Origin: Botrytis cinerea B05.10
Taxonomy: Eukaryota > Ascomycota > Leotiomycetes > Helotiales > Sclerotiniaceae
Length of the DNA stretch: 64,000 nt
NCBI RefSeq assembly: GCF_000143535.2
Contig: NC_037312.1
Span: 2,852,001-2,916,000, forward strand
Direction: 5' to 3'
In this document: positions 23,801 to 34,067 of the stretch, in pieces
Numbering within the stretch: position 1 is the first letter of the stretch
Layout of the letters: every line of letters begins with the position of its first letter
Translations under genes and position numbers: made by a program
The notes under the pieces: model-generated
What the model was told of the DNA's origin: nothing
The model's database searches: none
What the model saw: only the letters and a program-made list of their open reading frames with translations

Positions 23801-24626
23801 TCACTCGCTGGATTCGACATGCGAACTCATTAAACAATGAGCTGGTTTCAGCTGCCACGGAAGTTACGAGGAACGCAATGGAAAATGATATGACCATAAT
23901 GGATGGAGCCACACCTCGTCTACCAGATGTGTTCAGAGATTTCTACACACAGGCTTTTGAACGCAACATAGAGGCCGTTGAAAAGAGAGCTCGTGTCAAT
24001 GGTTTCAATAATTCTTTATGTCCCAGTCACCCCACAATATTTGAACTCATCGGTCTGCCTAAAAACTACGATACTCTGATGGAGGAAACAATGAAGAGAC
24101 GTTGCCCTAACAGTAAGAGAGATATTCAAGATCCTATGCTATGTCTTTTCTGTGGAGAAATCTTCTGCGGTCAAAGTATTTGTTGTTCGAGGGACGGACC
24201 GGAGAAACCCGGTGGGGGACCGAGAGATAAAATCGGTGGTGGACAACAGCATATGCTTAAGTACGTCCTTCTTTCTTTTGCCTTTCTCCTTGCAATACTT
24301 CTTGCCTTCACTTTCCTCTCGTTTACTTCCATTGACCATAACTAATTTTCTGCTCCAGATGTCAAAAGAATACAGCTCTCTTCCTAAATATCCGTAAATG
24401 CTGCATCTTCTACCTTTACCGCACAAGTGGTTCATGGATGGTAGCTCCATACATCGATAAATACGGAGAAGTTGATCCGGGACTAAGACATAGTCGCCAA
24501 TTGTTCTTGAATCAAAAGCGATACGATGCATTACTTAGGACGGTCTGGTTAGGTCACGGAGTTCCAAGTGTGATTAGTAGAAAACTGGAAATGGATATCA
24601 ATAATGGAGGATGGGAGACTATTTAG
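17809..24626 (+). CDS. UBR1: E3 ubiquitin-protein ligase UBR1 (N-recognin)
   Basis: Two exons (17809-24260 and 24359-24626; 98-nt intron with GTACGT, CTAAT, CAG) encode 2239 aa, typical of fungal Ubr1. It recognises destabilising N-terminal residues and ubiquitinates substrates with an E2 of the Rad6 type (Arg/N-degron pathway). The UBR box, a Cys/His zinc domain that binds basic N-termini, spans about residues 86-160 (VCGHIFK ... CVLCSRCYDSSDHTGH ... GCCDCGDPEAW). The ClpS-like domain for bulky N-termini is at about 225-305 (CEFALLLWNDEKHTVNEV). An acidic, proline-run insert follows (about 405-545). The RING-H2 domain lies at about 1403-1545 (CILCQEE ... GCGHIMHYKCF ... CPLCK). The C-terminal autoinhibitory region has its own Cys cluster (LCLFCGEIFC, about 2110). 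Only the spliced form reaches the conserved end (RTVWLGHGVPSVISRKLE); reading through the intron truncates the protein. I chose the ATG at 17809 because no upstream in-frame ATG exists. Confidence 0.96.
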
Positions 24627-24952
24627 GACAAGGCGATGTGTTGTAGAGGGAATATTGGGGAAGGGAGAAAGGTGACGGAAGGAAGAGGGAAATGACATAT
24701 AAATCTCACACGTAGGCGTTATTGGGGCATGTGTTCGTAGGGAACGGGTGCATAATGAGAGTTTCGCTTAGGTTTATTTTTTTGTTCTTTCCTTTTTTTC
24801 TATAATTATACTATATCAGTATAGTTTGGAACGAAATGGAATGAAAGGATTTGTGAATGGAAGAAAATGATGGCGGCGTATATGAATATGTATGTTAGAT
24901 AAATGAATCGGTTTATTTACTTGTTGCTTCTGTGATTGTTGATGTTGTGTGG

Positions 24953-24971
24953 GTGAGGGTGAGGGTGAGAT
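24953..24971 (+). repeat. GGGTGA tandem repeat
   Basis: Three copies of GGGTGA (gggtgagggtgagggtga), at the start of the G-biased tract downstream of UBR1. It is a minor simple repeat. Confidence 0.6.
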
Positions 24972-25361
24972 TGTGGATGTGGAGAGTGAGGGGTGAGGGA
25001 TGGTGTGGGTTGGGTCGGGTAAGGTTGGAGGTGGTTGGGTGTGGTTATGGTTAAGTTGTAGGTGTATAGATTGATGGGTATTAATCTTCGGATGTTTTTT
25101 TTTTCTTGTTTTTTTAATAGAGGGAGGATACTGGAGGATTGTATACGTGTATGGTTTCTGACACTCGGAATGTATAGAAAGCTAGGCTTGGGAGTTCGTA
25201 TGCATACATTCATACTGGGAGTTTTAATCATAGGAGTGTGAGATGGGATGTGATGGATAGGTAAGGATATGTTGGATAGGTATGAGGAAGGAGAAGAATT
25301 AATTTATGTGTGGGGTGTTTCTGATTTTGATTTCGATTTCGTATTGATTCTTAGAGCTGAG

Positions 25362-25392
25362 TAGGGGGTAGGGGGTAGGGGGTAGGGGGTAG
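25362..25392 (+). repeat. TAGGGGG heptamer array (4 copies), potential G-quadruplex
   Basis: Four perfect copies of TAGGGGG followed by a partial TAG. Four runs of five G separated by two bases meet the usual G-quadruplex pattern. The unit resembles, but is not, the telomeric TTAGGG unit, and no subtelomeric features surround it. Confidence 0.85.
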
Positions 25393-25590
25393 TGGTACAG
25401 ATTTTTATGGTTCTCTTTCTGTGGATTTGGAGATGGATTAAGATTTGGATGTGAATGAATGTGAATTTTATAAAGGCGGTTGGGGAGAGTGAGGGGATCG
25501 AGGGGTAACAGGGACAGAGGCGTGAGAAGAAATGGAGAATAAAAGGTCAAGCGAAGAACAATTTATGAGTGTGTTGTACATGTATATAGC

Positions 25591-25611
25591 TGTGTGTGTG
25601 TGTGTGTGTGT
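25591..25611 (+). repeat. TG dinucleotide microsatellite, about 10 units
   Basis: A perfect (TG)n run in the intergenic region. It is likely length-variable between strains and has no gene-related role that I can see. Confidence 0.9.
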
Positions 25612-25765
25612 TTATAAGTCGATTTGTAATGAGGAGTAGACGAGGCGGAAGACAGGGAAGTATTTAAGAGTGTGGAAGGGTGGGAAGTGTGTAGCGATGA
25701 GGGTCTGTTGGAGGAAGTTTGGGGGATGTTGGGGATTGTGCTTACTGCTATTTTTTTGCCTTCTC

Positions 25766-26638
25766 TCACTTTTTCTTTTCCTCGATATACAACGCGGTTC
25801 TTTGATTTTTCACCTCGGCTTGGCTTGCATCCGCACGTTGCTTCATCTCCTCAGTCTCTCTGAATCTAGTCCGAATCATCTCCCGTTCCAACTTCAAAGC
25901 TGCCTCCAAAGCTGCCATTTTCTGCTCACGTTCCAGAACTGCTAATTCGCGGACCATCATTCCTGAGTTGAGCTTTGCTTGCTCTGCCTTGACAAACTGT
26001 TGAGCCTTGCAAAGCAGACCTGTGGGACTGAACTTTGCAAAATGATTTTGCCTAGCATTATCTTTCCTGGGGTCGATGGCAGCTTCTCTTTCTTTGATCA
26101 GAGCTTCTCTGACTTGGAACTCATCTCTAATCTTCTTGTGCGCTCTTTCGCGAGATATAAACAAGGCTTCGGCACCCTTGACCATGTCCTCATGTATCTT
26201 GGTCTCAACTATATGACGCGAGACTCTTGCACACTCTTCTCCTAATGTCTTCTTATCAACCACAGCAAGTTGTTTCCGATCATCAAGTTTCTCTTCTAGT
26301 TCTCTCAGTGCTTCGTTGCGAACTGCAATGGACTCTTCGAGTGACACGGCATCGAGAAATCGACACTACAGTCCAGTAATTCTTGTTCGCGTGCTTTCCT
26401 CGAGTTCCACAATAGGAATTTCTCGCACTGTAGCGTCACATTCTCCCTGATGAATGTCGGATTCTCTTTCCTCGAGGTCGGTTCTGAGATTAACTCTCCA
26501 AAGATGATCATAGGTAAGTTCTCCCTCTTTCTTCTCGAACTTGAAATTGAAGAGTTGGACGAAAGTTACATCTTTCGGCTCGTAGCTAAATTCTGACTCC
26601 AACTACTGTACTGTACTGGTGATGCTAAAACCAGGCAT
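25766..26638 (-). pseudogene. Coiled-coil protein A, interrupted by two in-frame TAG codons
   Basis: From ATG at 26638 (MPGFSITSTVQ) one frame of 291 codons runs to a stop at 25766 and is broken only by TAG at 26603-26605 and TAG at 26366-26368. Between the two stops it reads LESEFSYEPKDVTFVQLF and onward. After the second it is a 190-residue, strongly charged coiled coil (VRNEALRELEEKLDDRKQ; KAEQAKLNSGMMVRELAVLE) ending in EEKKK. The coiled-coil stretch has no ATG of its own near its start, so it is unlikely to be a separate gene. About 1.05 kb upstream lies coiled-coil gene B in the same orientation with a similar N-domain-plus-coil layout. I suspect A is a decayed relative, though direct similarity is too weak to prove by eye. 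A multi-exon gene that splices out the stops is the alternative. Confidence 0.5.
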
Positions 26639-27690
26639 CTGCAATTTTGTAGAAGACTTTCTTGTTTTCCAAAATGACTTTCGATCAGATCGAGTACTTT
26701 AGCGACAACCATTTGAAAGTCCTCTGGCTGACCACCATGCATTATAAGCATGCATTCTGCCATATTTTCTGCTTTGGAGGTCCTTAGCACGTAGACAAGC
26801 TATAAATGGTGAGGATGTAAAAGTTTTAAAATATTTCGCGACTCACTGCTGAAATTTCTGGAGACGCTAGTGTAAAGATATAGACAAGGGAAGCGATGGC
26901 ATGTGAGTCGACATCCGTCAAGATGACACTCTACGAAAGTGTCTTTCTCAGCATTCCCTATTAATATTTCTTACTTCTATTTTGTGTTTTAATTTCTGAA
27001 GTGTGTAGTGCGATGATTTACGTTTGTAATAAATACACGAAGAATTATGGGCGTGTGGTTTAGCTGATACTTTATCGGCGATAGATCATGGGAAAGTAAT
27101 GAACAGAAAATGATGCGGATGATTCTGGAGTTTTTATCGCAGTGGCTTTGAGTGCGTTGCATGTCTTACGATGGTATTTTCCAAGTCTATCATTTCTAGT
27201 GCATATGTTTCTGCGTTAGTTTCACAGTTTCACAATTTCAGTTTCACATCGAGAAGCTGGAAGTCAAGTATTGGGATGGTAGTCGTATCTGTAGACAACT
27301 AGAATGACGCATTCCTTGGAATGATGGATTAACTAATCGTCAGACATCTAACTCGAAAATTTCTGATACACATTGATCGAAAACCAGAGTATAAAAAATA
27401 AATCATCTTTCGCTATTCTCATCCGAAGATTAAACTATCTTGTCAAAACATGCCTCTTATGTAGAGCAGGCTAGCCTTCAATAAGAGGTTATGATAGATG
27501 CATCATTACTGAAAGCTTTCTGTGAGTTCGTATCGCTATAAACGAAACGCAGATCAAGATAAATCAAAATCAACATCATATTCTCTCTCTTTCCTCATAG
27601 TCATCCTCGTAGCTAGAACTTTTGTATCTATGATCAGCTGTGCATCATCCAAAAATCAAATTGATGAGAGCTATTTGGAATCTTGTGGAC
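26639..27690. other. Intergenic region, short open frame only
   Basis: About 1 kb between the two coiled-coil loci. A minus-strand frame near 26,566-26,790 contains an ATG and a plausible helix (EDFQMVVAKVLDLIESHFGK). It might be a lost 5' exon of locus A, but no donor/acceptor pair of workable length links it to the next open stretch. Otherwise nothing stands out. Confidence 0.4.
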
Positions 27691-29272
27691 TCACTGGGAA
27701 TATGGATAACAGTCATACGGGTAAGTATCATATTGTTCGTAGTAATTTTGAAACTCTCGCTCCATCACCGCCTCTCTGGAATCCAAAGTCTCCCTGTCTG
27801 CATCCAGTTGGTCGCGGAGCCGACTGTTTGCTTCTTCGTGGATTGCAAGCTCAGTCTCACGCTTCTTGCGAAGTCCGTCACGCCAGCTCAAGCTGCGGTT
27901 GAGCGACTTGATTTCCTGCTCGCGTGCTTGCACAAATTTTTCTCGATTCTGAAGTTTAGCCTCAAGTATTGCAGCTGAATTTTCCCGCCGATCTAAGGCC
28001 ATTACACGCTTCTCCATAGTCAGTTGAAAGCCAGCAAGAGCAATCTCTCTAGCTCTAGCATCTGCTTCGCAGTTTTGAATAGATTTGTCGTAGTGTGCTA
28101 ACTCAGCCTCTTGAACTTCAAAATTTTCAATGCCGTCATTGACACTCTTTGAAGAAGTCATTTGGGTCAGGAAATTCTTGGTGGTCATTGGTGAAGGATA
28201 ATCAGCCGAGGACTTCATCGCAGCCAATTTGAGGAGTCTTTGCTCGAGTTCTTTCAATCCACCCGAGGGAGCAGCTCCACAGTGCGCAATACTTATTTTC
28301 TCCGGGCTCTGAAGGTCTGCGAGTAAAAGATCTCGTTGCTTAAGATTTCTTTCCTGCTCTGCAATGTCGCGTTCACGGTTGTCCATTTCTTGCTCGCGCT
28401 GTTTGAGGGAAGCTTCACGCTCATCAGTAGAAAGAGTGACCTCAATGCCTCGATCTTCATCAATTATTGATGTTCCAAATGGAGTGTTGATGAGTTTTGA
28501 GACCGTTGATTGTGAAGCCGAATCAAAACTAATGTGTTCATATGGTAAACATCTTTCTTTTCAATTATATCAAGATGGAAAGATGTGAATTAATCTGCAC
28601 TCACGCATTATCTTGCTCGATATCCGAGTCTTTTACCCCAAATACTTCGACGGATATGTTATCCTCACTAGATGGTAATGGAACGGACATAGCTCTTTCC
28701 AATTTCGTGAGACCTCTGCCATCAATGTAGAAGCATGAGACTAAATTCTTGGTGAATCCATCATGAGTTGTGAACATGACAAGGCAGCCATGTGTTACAG
28801 TGATGTCGCACTTTACTCTCTCAACAAAGAGTTCCTTTTTATCCCTCCCCAAGAATGTTATGCGTCGACGGTTCAGTGGAGCTCCATCGTTAGCCTCAAT
28901 GAATCTCAACTCTTCGAACTTTTCGAAGGTAAAGCAATCATCTACCAAAAGAAAGCCGGAGGTGCATTTCCATAAATGGGAGATCATTATCTTGCCTTCG
29001 GAGTCAATTCCTGCGCATTTCAAGGAATCAAATGTGGCTGCTACACCACTTGGACCATATCGAAAGACTAGTGAAGGAACAGGTGTTGTGAGTAAGAGGG
29101 ACCTGAACTTTTCATTTATGAAAGTAATCTCTCTGATTGAGTTCTCGGTGGAGTTTGGATGGAGTACGATTTGGCCAATGATTTGTTGCACCAAAGTCTC
29201 ACTGTTTCCAAGACTTGTATTCAAATTCACCTGAATGGGATCCTCAGAGCATGTCTTGAATATTTGATCCAT
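27691..29272 (-). CDS. Orphan coiled-coil protein B
   Basis: Two exons (29272-28605 and 28528-27691) are separated by a 76-nt intron (GTGAGT to TAG), giving 501 aa. The first in-frame ATG is at 29272 (MDQIFKTCSEDPIQVNLN); the open frame extends further upstream but without an ATG. Residues 1-220 form a mixed alpha/beta region I do not recognise (RSLLLTTPVPSLVFRYG; HGCLVMFTTHDGF). From about residue 250 to 490 the protein is a long charged coiled coil (KQREQEMDNRERDIAEQERN; LKELEQRLLKLAAMKSSADY), ending in a Tyr-rich tail (YYEQYDTYPYDCYPYSQ). The gene faces the 29688 gene across 415 bp. No function can be assigned; an orphan restricted to close relatives is likely. Confidence 0.75.
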
Positions 29273-29496
29273 GACTGATCGTTTGATGAAAGATCTGTGT
29301 AGACAGGTTTTATTGTGAGATGGAGCAAGAGGAGGGTCGACGATTGTGGATACAGAAGCTTTAAGTAACTGATTTTGTAGATAATTCAAGCACAAACTTG
29401 ATTTAAAATGGGAGAAGATCGGAATTCACTTGCCGTCAACTCATTCCCAGGATGTTGTATTTATATTGAGTGTTGCTGCGGCAGCCCATTCACTCA

Positions 29497-29545
29497 TCCG
29501 TAAGCAGTCCCGTGATCTCAGAAGTTAAACCGTACTAGCCAAGAA
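29497..29545 (+). pseudogene. 5S rRNA-like fragment
   Basis: The segment gcagtcccgtgatctcag directly followed by aagttaaaccgtacta resembles the 5' arm/loop region of eukaryotic 5S rRNA (TCCCGTC-GATCTCAGAAGTTAA-type core) with two bases missing in the middle. Neither the 5' start nor the 3' half, including the internal promoter C box, is recognisable around it, so this is at most a truncated 5S copy. Dispersed 5S genes and fragments are known in filamentous ascomycetes. It sits in the intergenic region between the 29272 and 29688 genes. A chance match is possible. Confidence 0.3.
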
Positions 29546-29687
29546 TCTGGTCCTTTAAACTCATCAACCTCCTCTCCTTCGATCCTACATCCTCTTTGTA
29601 TCAAAGATAATTGTCTTCTTACAACCCAGAAGGACTTTCAAAGACAAATTACTACACGAAGTTACACCGTATCAAAACCAAACAATC

Positions 29688-32600
29688 ATGGCGAATCAGC
29701 CACCTCCTCTCAACGAAATGGAGGAAGTTTCCAAGACAATACCTTTCAAAGATTCTATGTCTCAACAAGAAGGGCCCGAGATGCTTCGACAACGTGTTAT
29801 TCAGACAAGATTACATCCTACCTTGGCTCGTAGCTCCAATATGATGAACCTCGATAACAAGAATCTTCACGGCAAAGACTTTCAAAATATTGCTTCAATG
29901 CCATCTCGGTTTTCTGCCAATTATTGCCAGGAGCAACAAGATGCCGCCATTCAAACCTGCAGTGCTGATTCTACCACTTCGAACATGATGCAACGCAGTC
30001 AACAGATTCTTGAGGTCAATGAATGTCCCCGTACCCCTTCTCAATCTTCCGAGAAGAACCTCAAAGAGATTTTCTACCGCCCATATCCTCTCATCAATTC
30101 CAACAAACTTCTAGCTTCCACTTCGTTCTCAAACTTCCAGGAAGAGAACGTTGAAGAGCGAGCCAAGGCCCCGTTAACTCTCAGTCCCGGATCGATACTA
30201 CATAGCTCTGTCGATTTCAAGAGAGCTCCGATTGCGCATTTTCCAAACAATATGAGCCTTGATAATGAGACTCCCGCCGACATGAACCAAGAAGCTTCCA
30301 ATCAACCATCATCTTCAAGCTTCGATCACCAGCAAAAGATCTATCACGACATCCATAAATACCATTCCATCAATACATTTGGTTATTACAGCTCCATTGA
30401 GTTGAACAAAGAACCCCTCGATGTCAACACCAGTTCGCTCGATCAATCTGAGCTGCAGGTCCGACAACACGAACAAGAACACTCAGATATGATGCGGCTT
30501 CTAAGAGCATGGTCGAAAGTGAGTAAAGCCCTTTATGCAGGGAAGGTTTGGAAAGGCATGAAGACTGGGCAAAAGGCTGCTTTCGACAGAGCTATCAGAT
30601 ATCATGCTGGTCATCAAGATTTAGATTCCAGCAGCTGCCGACTTCAAATTGAAAAGTTTACAGCTCGCATATTATTCGTTATTGAGAATTTGCGAATTGC
30701 TGCTCATTCGCCGCTCATTATAGACTTAGAGAGTATTTTGAAGGAAGCACAATCTTTCAACACTCTATCACATGAGAAGTGCAACAGTTTAGTGGCAGGC
30801 CAGCGAAGCCATGATACGTTCGACCTTGTCAATCTTCTGGAGAGGGAAACATTACAAAAGGTCACCGAAGACGCCAGATCCACTCAAAGCACTCAACCAG
30901 ATATCGTTAATCATCTCGAAAAAGCTCTTACTTGCAAGGATATTACAGAAAAAGTTATCAAACAGTCAGTGAAGCATTGTTGCTCTGATATCGAACCTGA
31001 AGTTTTCCAAGAGCGCAATGAAAAACAAGTTACTCGTGAATGTAAGGACTGCGCACAACTCTCTCGAGTTTTTCGCATAGGCCAACTTACTCGTGTGAAC
31101 ACTGATAAAATTTCTGGATTCGAGCAAAATAATATTGTTCCAGCATATGGAAGAATTTTGAAGAAAAATCCGAGCATTTCGAAGTTGAATACTGATGATG
31201 GAGAACAATCGGTCACTGAAAATGTTTCCGTCAAAAAACTCAGCCCATTGGAAATGGTTACTAGAAATCCCTTGCCTTGTTGGAATCATCCGGTGGCGGT
31301 AAATGGACAACCATATGGACGCGTTACATCACCTACTCTATTCAAGTTCTTCAATTATCTTGGATTCTCGGATGAAGATTTCCTTGCCCAAATTACCAAG
31401 AGCCTTGAAAATTTGTATGTTCCAATCCCATTTCCCGAATTTTTTGCGGCGCCTAAGTGGTTAAATAATTATTGTGTTCTTAATGGGCAGGTCTGCAAGC
31501 CATTAAATTCTGCGCCAGTTAGAGAACTCGTTCCGCTTGCACTATGGATGTCATATCCCGACGCCCCACTACCCGTAGTTCCCGTCAAGCGTTGCAATTC
31601 TAGTGAATGCAATCGGCAGTCAACTGCTTCTAGTCCACAGGAAATGGAAATGGGATCGAAACCATCTGATAAAGAGCAAATACCTTCAATTTTCTCTTCC
31701 CTGGGCCTAAGCACTGAAGGTCAACGTATGATGGATGGAGCTCGTCAAAAGGCACTGGCATCTAAAGCTTTTTTTACAAGAAGAAATGACTGGGAGGAGA
31801 GAGAATCCAATGATTCCAGGTCCCATGCTTCTCTGGAGAGTTTGAACGAGGCAATAAAAGCCTCCCATGCACAGATCAAGGCCAACGCTTTATCTGCTCT
31901 GAAAAAGATCTATTCTACCACTGATCATTCCGCCTCTGTAGATGCGCCCCGAAAGGAAACGATTTGCATTCTCGACCATGCTAGAGAACTTACAGAGGAA
32001 CGTGATAGAGCAAGAGTTATACCAACAAGAGATAGGTTAGCCAATGCGGCTAGTGTTGGTGTTTCGTTTCGAACCATCTTTCAAGAAAAGCTCAATGCTC
32101 GTAAGATTAAGGACCAGAATCTTCGAGAGCAAATAGATCCATTTGTTCAGGGCAAAGGTCTCGATCACAACCGTGATCCTGATATCTCTCATGAAGCTTC
32201 AAAGACTTCGGAGAGAAAATGGTATCTAGAACGCAAAGGTTATCCCCAAACCTTCCGCGAGACGCGATATAATGCTGAGCAGAAGAATCCAAGTGAGATA
32301 CACACAGAGGGAGGACCCAAGGGAAGACGCCCTAATGCACCATGCTTGGATTTGAGGGAGCACGAAGAGTACCGACATTTGACTTCACCAGAGTTGAATG
32401 AGATGAGAAGAATAAAAGCCGAATTCCAATATTCTATTGACGAGGCCTATTTAGCTTGCCTTGCCGCAACAAAGGCTAAAGATGCTGTTTATGCAAAATT
32501 TGAAGCAGCAATCGCCGAGAGAAATGGTCTTCGAGAGAAAAACTTTCAAAGACATGATCTGAGATTCGAAAAAGAGATTTCCGATGCAGACGGTATTGTT

Positions 32601-34067
32601 CTTGAGCGCCAGATTGAATACACCAAGAAAGTTGATATCTTGAGTGCACTTACAGAAGCTGAGACTCAGAGATACAGAGATAGAGAAGCTTTTGATGAAA
32701 AGATCAAAGCTATTAGTCGTGTTCGCGGCGATGATATTACACACAAGACTGAGCCAGCGAAGAACAACTCTGTCTGCGCCACTTTGGTAGCAGATGATGA
32801 CGCGATTCAAGCCACTCTAGCACAATTTGAAGCTCACAGTATCGCACTTGGTACCAAAAAAAAACTTCAACCACTCGGTACGATGGATAGCTCCTCGACT
32901 GATGGTCGCCATTGTTTTTACGGATTAACAATTTATAATAAGAAACATCGGAATCCCTCTATTTCGTCCAATGATTATATCACTGTTGAAGAACATGCTA
33001 AAGGCCGCAGAGGTAATCATGATCAACCGGCATGGCAAGCCTTTTTTACCCATCCAGATAAAGTTCCTGCACATGATGATCCAAGATTATTGAACAACAA
33101 CATTTCGTCAGAGCCACCAGCAGTCACAGGCCAGTACCCCAACCTAGACTCTCAAAACTATTGTTCGTTCAAGGGCCCAGGTTGCGCTGAATACATGACT
33201 ATGTTCAAAGACTGGAAACCTAAACCAAATCATGCCGATATCATGAAAGCTATGATCGTCGGTCGAGCAGCTAGAAGACGTCAGCTAGCTGGTAAACAGC
33301 CTGAAAATTTTGATTGTTCTACGTTCCAGAGTTTGAGACATTGGTGTTATTCGAGACCGGATAATACTGTAGACACAGCTGACTCTATGATTCTGGCAAG
33401 CTCTGCACTTGATATTTTATCTGTCAAAGAACAAGATCAATATTCCGAGGGGGTTACAGACAAAGGAATAGCGGTTTCCAAGAATGCCGACGAAGTTCCT
33501 ACCGATACAAGCCAAGCTACTGACACTGCTACGTCTGACATGAATGAGCAAGTCGTAATGGTTAATCAGATGGTCGCGGAAACAATTGACACCACCCATA
33601 AGCTCGCTGATACCAATGTGGCCAGTGTCAATGAACCTACTGCTATCGCTGATGATTCTGTCATCAAACCTACCAAGCTTGATGATATCATTACGGCTCA
33701 ACAAGTAGTCAATAACAAAGTCAATTCTATCTGTGAGGCCACCGCTCACGTTGAGATGACCAACATCGGAATTCTAGCTCTCAGCGATCTTCTCATTTCT
33801 TCCCCTGACAGATCTGAGATCATTACCAAAGACATGATGCAAGAATCATTCGTATTAGATTTACCCTCAGCTGCCCCAACCACTTCAGTAGTCGCTTCCG
33901 TCTCTTCACAAGAAGTCGATCTTGAAGATGATAGCGATTTACAATCTGAGGGATCGTGGGTTATGGCTGGTAATGCTGATTACGATGATATTACGGAGGC
34001 TGGTGGAATTACCGAAACTGAAAGTGTAGAAGAGCGCGAGGATGTTGAAGAATGGGAGATGCTTTAG
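29688..34067 (+). CDS. Large orphan protein, 1459 aa
   Basis: A single uninterrupted exon of 4380 nt with ATG at 29688 and TAG at 34065-34067. The first 270 residues are Ser/Asn/Gln-rich and probably disordered. A basic helical patch follows (about 270-350: LLRAWSKVSKALYAGKVWKG). About residues 525-640 look globular, with aromatic and proline motifs (NPLPCWNHPVAVNGQPYGRV; FKFFNYLGFSDEDF). Next is a charged helical region (about 690-1040, including FQYSIDEAYLACLAATKAKD). The tail is acidic and Thr/Val-rich, ending EEREDVEEWEML. I recognise no known domain, signal peptide or membrane segment. It shares a 415-bp divergent intergenic region with coiled-coil gene B. The very long clean frame leaves little doubt that it is a gene; function unknown. 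Confidence 0.85.
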   Translation: MANQPPPLNEMEEVSKTIPFKDSMSQQEGPEMLRQRVIQTRLHPTLARSSNMMNLDNKNLHGKDFQNIASMPSRFSANYCQEQQDAAIQTCSADSTTSNMMQRSQQILEVNECPRTPSQSSEKNLKEIFYRPYPLINSNKLLASTSFSNFQEENVEERAKAPLTLSPGSILHSSVDFKRAPIAHFPNNMSLDNETPADMNQEASNQPSSSSFDHQQKIYHDIHKYHSINTFGYYSSIELNKEPLDVNTSSLDQSELQVRQHEQEHSDMMRLLRAWSKVSKALYAGKVWKGMKTGQKAAFDRAIRYHAGHQDLDSSSCRLQIEKFTARILFVIENLRIAAHSPLIIDLESILKEAQSFNTLSHEKCNSLVAGQRSHDTFDLVNLLERETLQKVTEDARSTQSTQPDIVNHLEKALTCKDITEKVIKQSVKHCCSDIEPEVFQERNEKQVTRECKDCAQLSRVFRIGQLTRVNTDKISGFEQNNIVPAYGRILKKNPSISKLNTDDGEQSVTENVSVKKLSPLEMVTRNPLPCWNHPVAVNGQPYGRVTSPTLFKFFNYLGFSDEDFLAQITKSLENLYVPIPFPEFFAAPKWLNNYCVLNGQVCKPLNSAPVRELVPLALWMSYPDAPLPVVPVKRCNSSECNRQSTASSPQEMEMGSKPSDKEQIPSIFSSLGLSTEGQRMMDGARQKALASKAFFTRRNDWEERESNDSRSHASLESLNEAIKASHAQIKANALSALKKIYSTTDHSASVDAPRKETICILDHARELTEERDRARVIPTRDRLANAASVGVSFRTIFQEKLNARKIKDQNLREQIDPFVQGKGLDHNRDPDISHEASKTSERKWYLERKGYPQTFRETRYNAEQKNPSEIHTEGGPKGRRPNAPCLDLREHEEYRHLTSPELNEMRRIKAEFQYSIDEAYLACLAATKAKDAVYAKFEAAIAERNGLREKNFQRHDLRFEKEISDADGIVLERQIEYTKKVDILSALTEAETQRYRDREAFDEKIKAISRVRGDDITHKTEPAKNNSVCATLVADDDAIQATLAQFEAHSIALGTKKKLQPLGTMDSSSTDGRHCFYGLTIYNKKHRNPSISSNDYITVEEHAKGRRGNHDQPAWQAFFTHPDKVPAHDDPRLLNNNISSEPPAVTGQYPNLDSQNYCSFKGPGCAEYMTMFKDWKPKPNHADIMKAMIVGRAARRRQLAGKQPENFDCSTFQSLRHWCYSRPDNTVDTADSMILASSALDILSVKEQDQYSEGVTDKGIAVSKNADEVPTDTSQATDTATSDMNEQVVMVNQMVAETIDTTHKLADTNVASVNEPTAIADDSVIKPTKLDDIITAQQVVNNKVNSICEATAHVEMTNIGILALSDLLISSPDRSEIITKDMMQESFVLDLPSAAPTTSVVASVSSQEVDLEDDSDLQSEGSWVMAGNADYDDITEAGGITETESVEEREDVEEWEML

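Larger units (their letters stand above)
24627..25765. other. Intergenic region with G-rich simple repeats
   Basis: About 1.1 kb between the convergent UBR1 and coiled-coil A genes. The plus strand is strongly G-biased between about 24,940 and 25,550, which makes long minus-strand frames full of Pro, His, Ser and Thr that are not genes. Separate repeat entries follow. Confidence 0.6.

Noticed and set aside
24940..25560. Long minus-strand frames rich in Pro, His and Thr
   Set aside because: They result from G-rich simple repeats on the plus strand and have no other protein-like feature.
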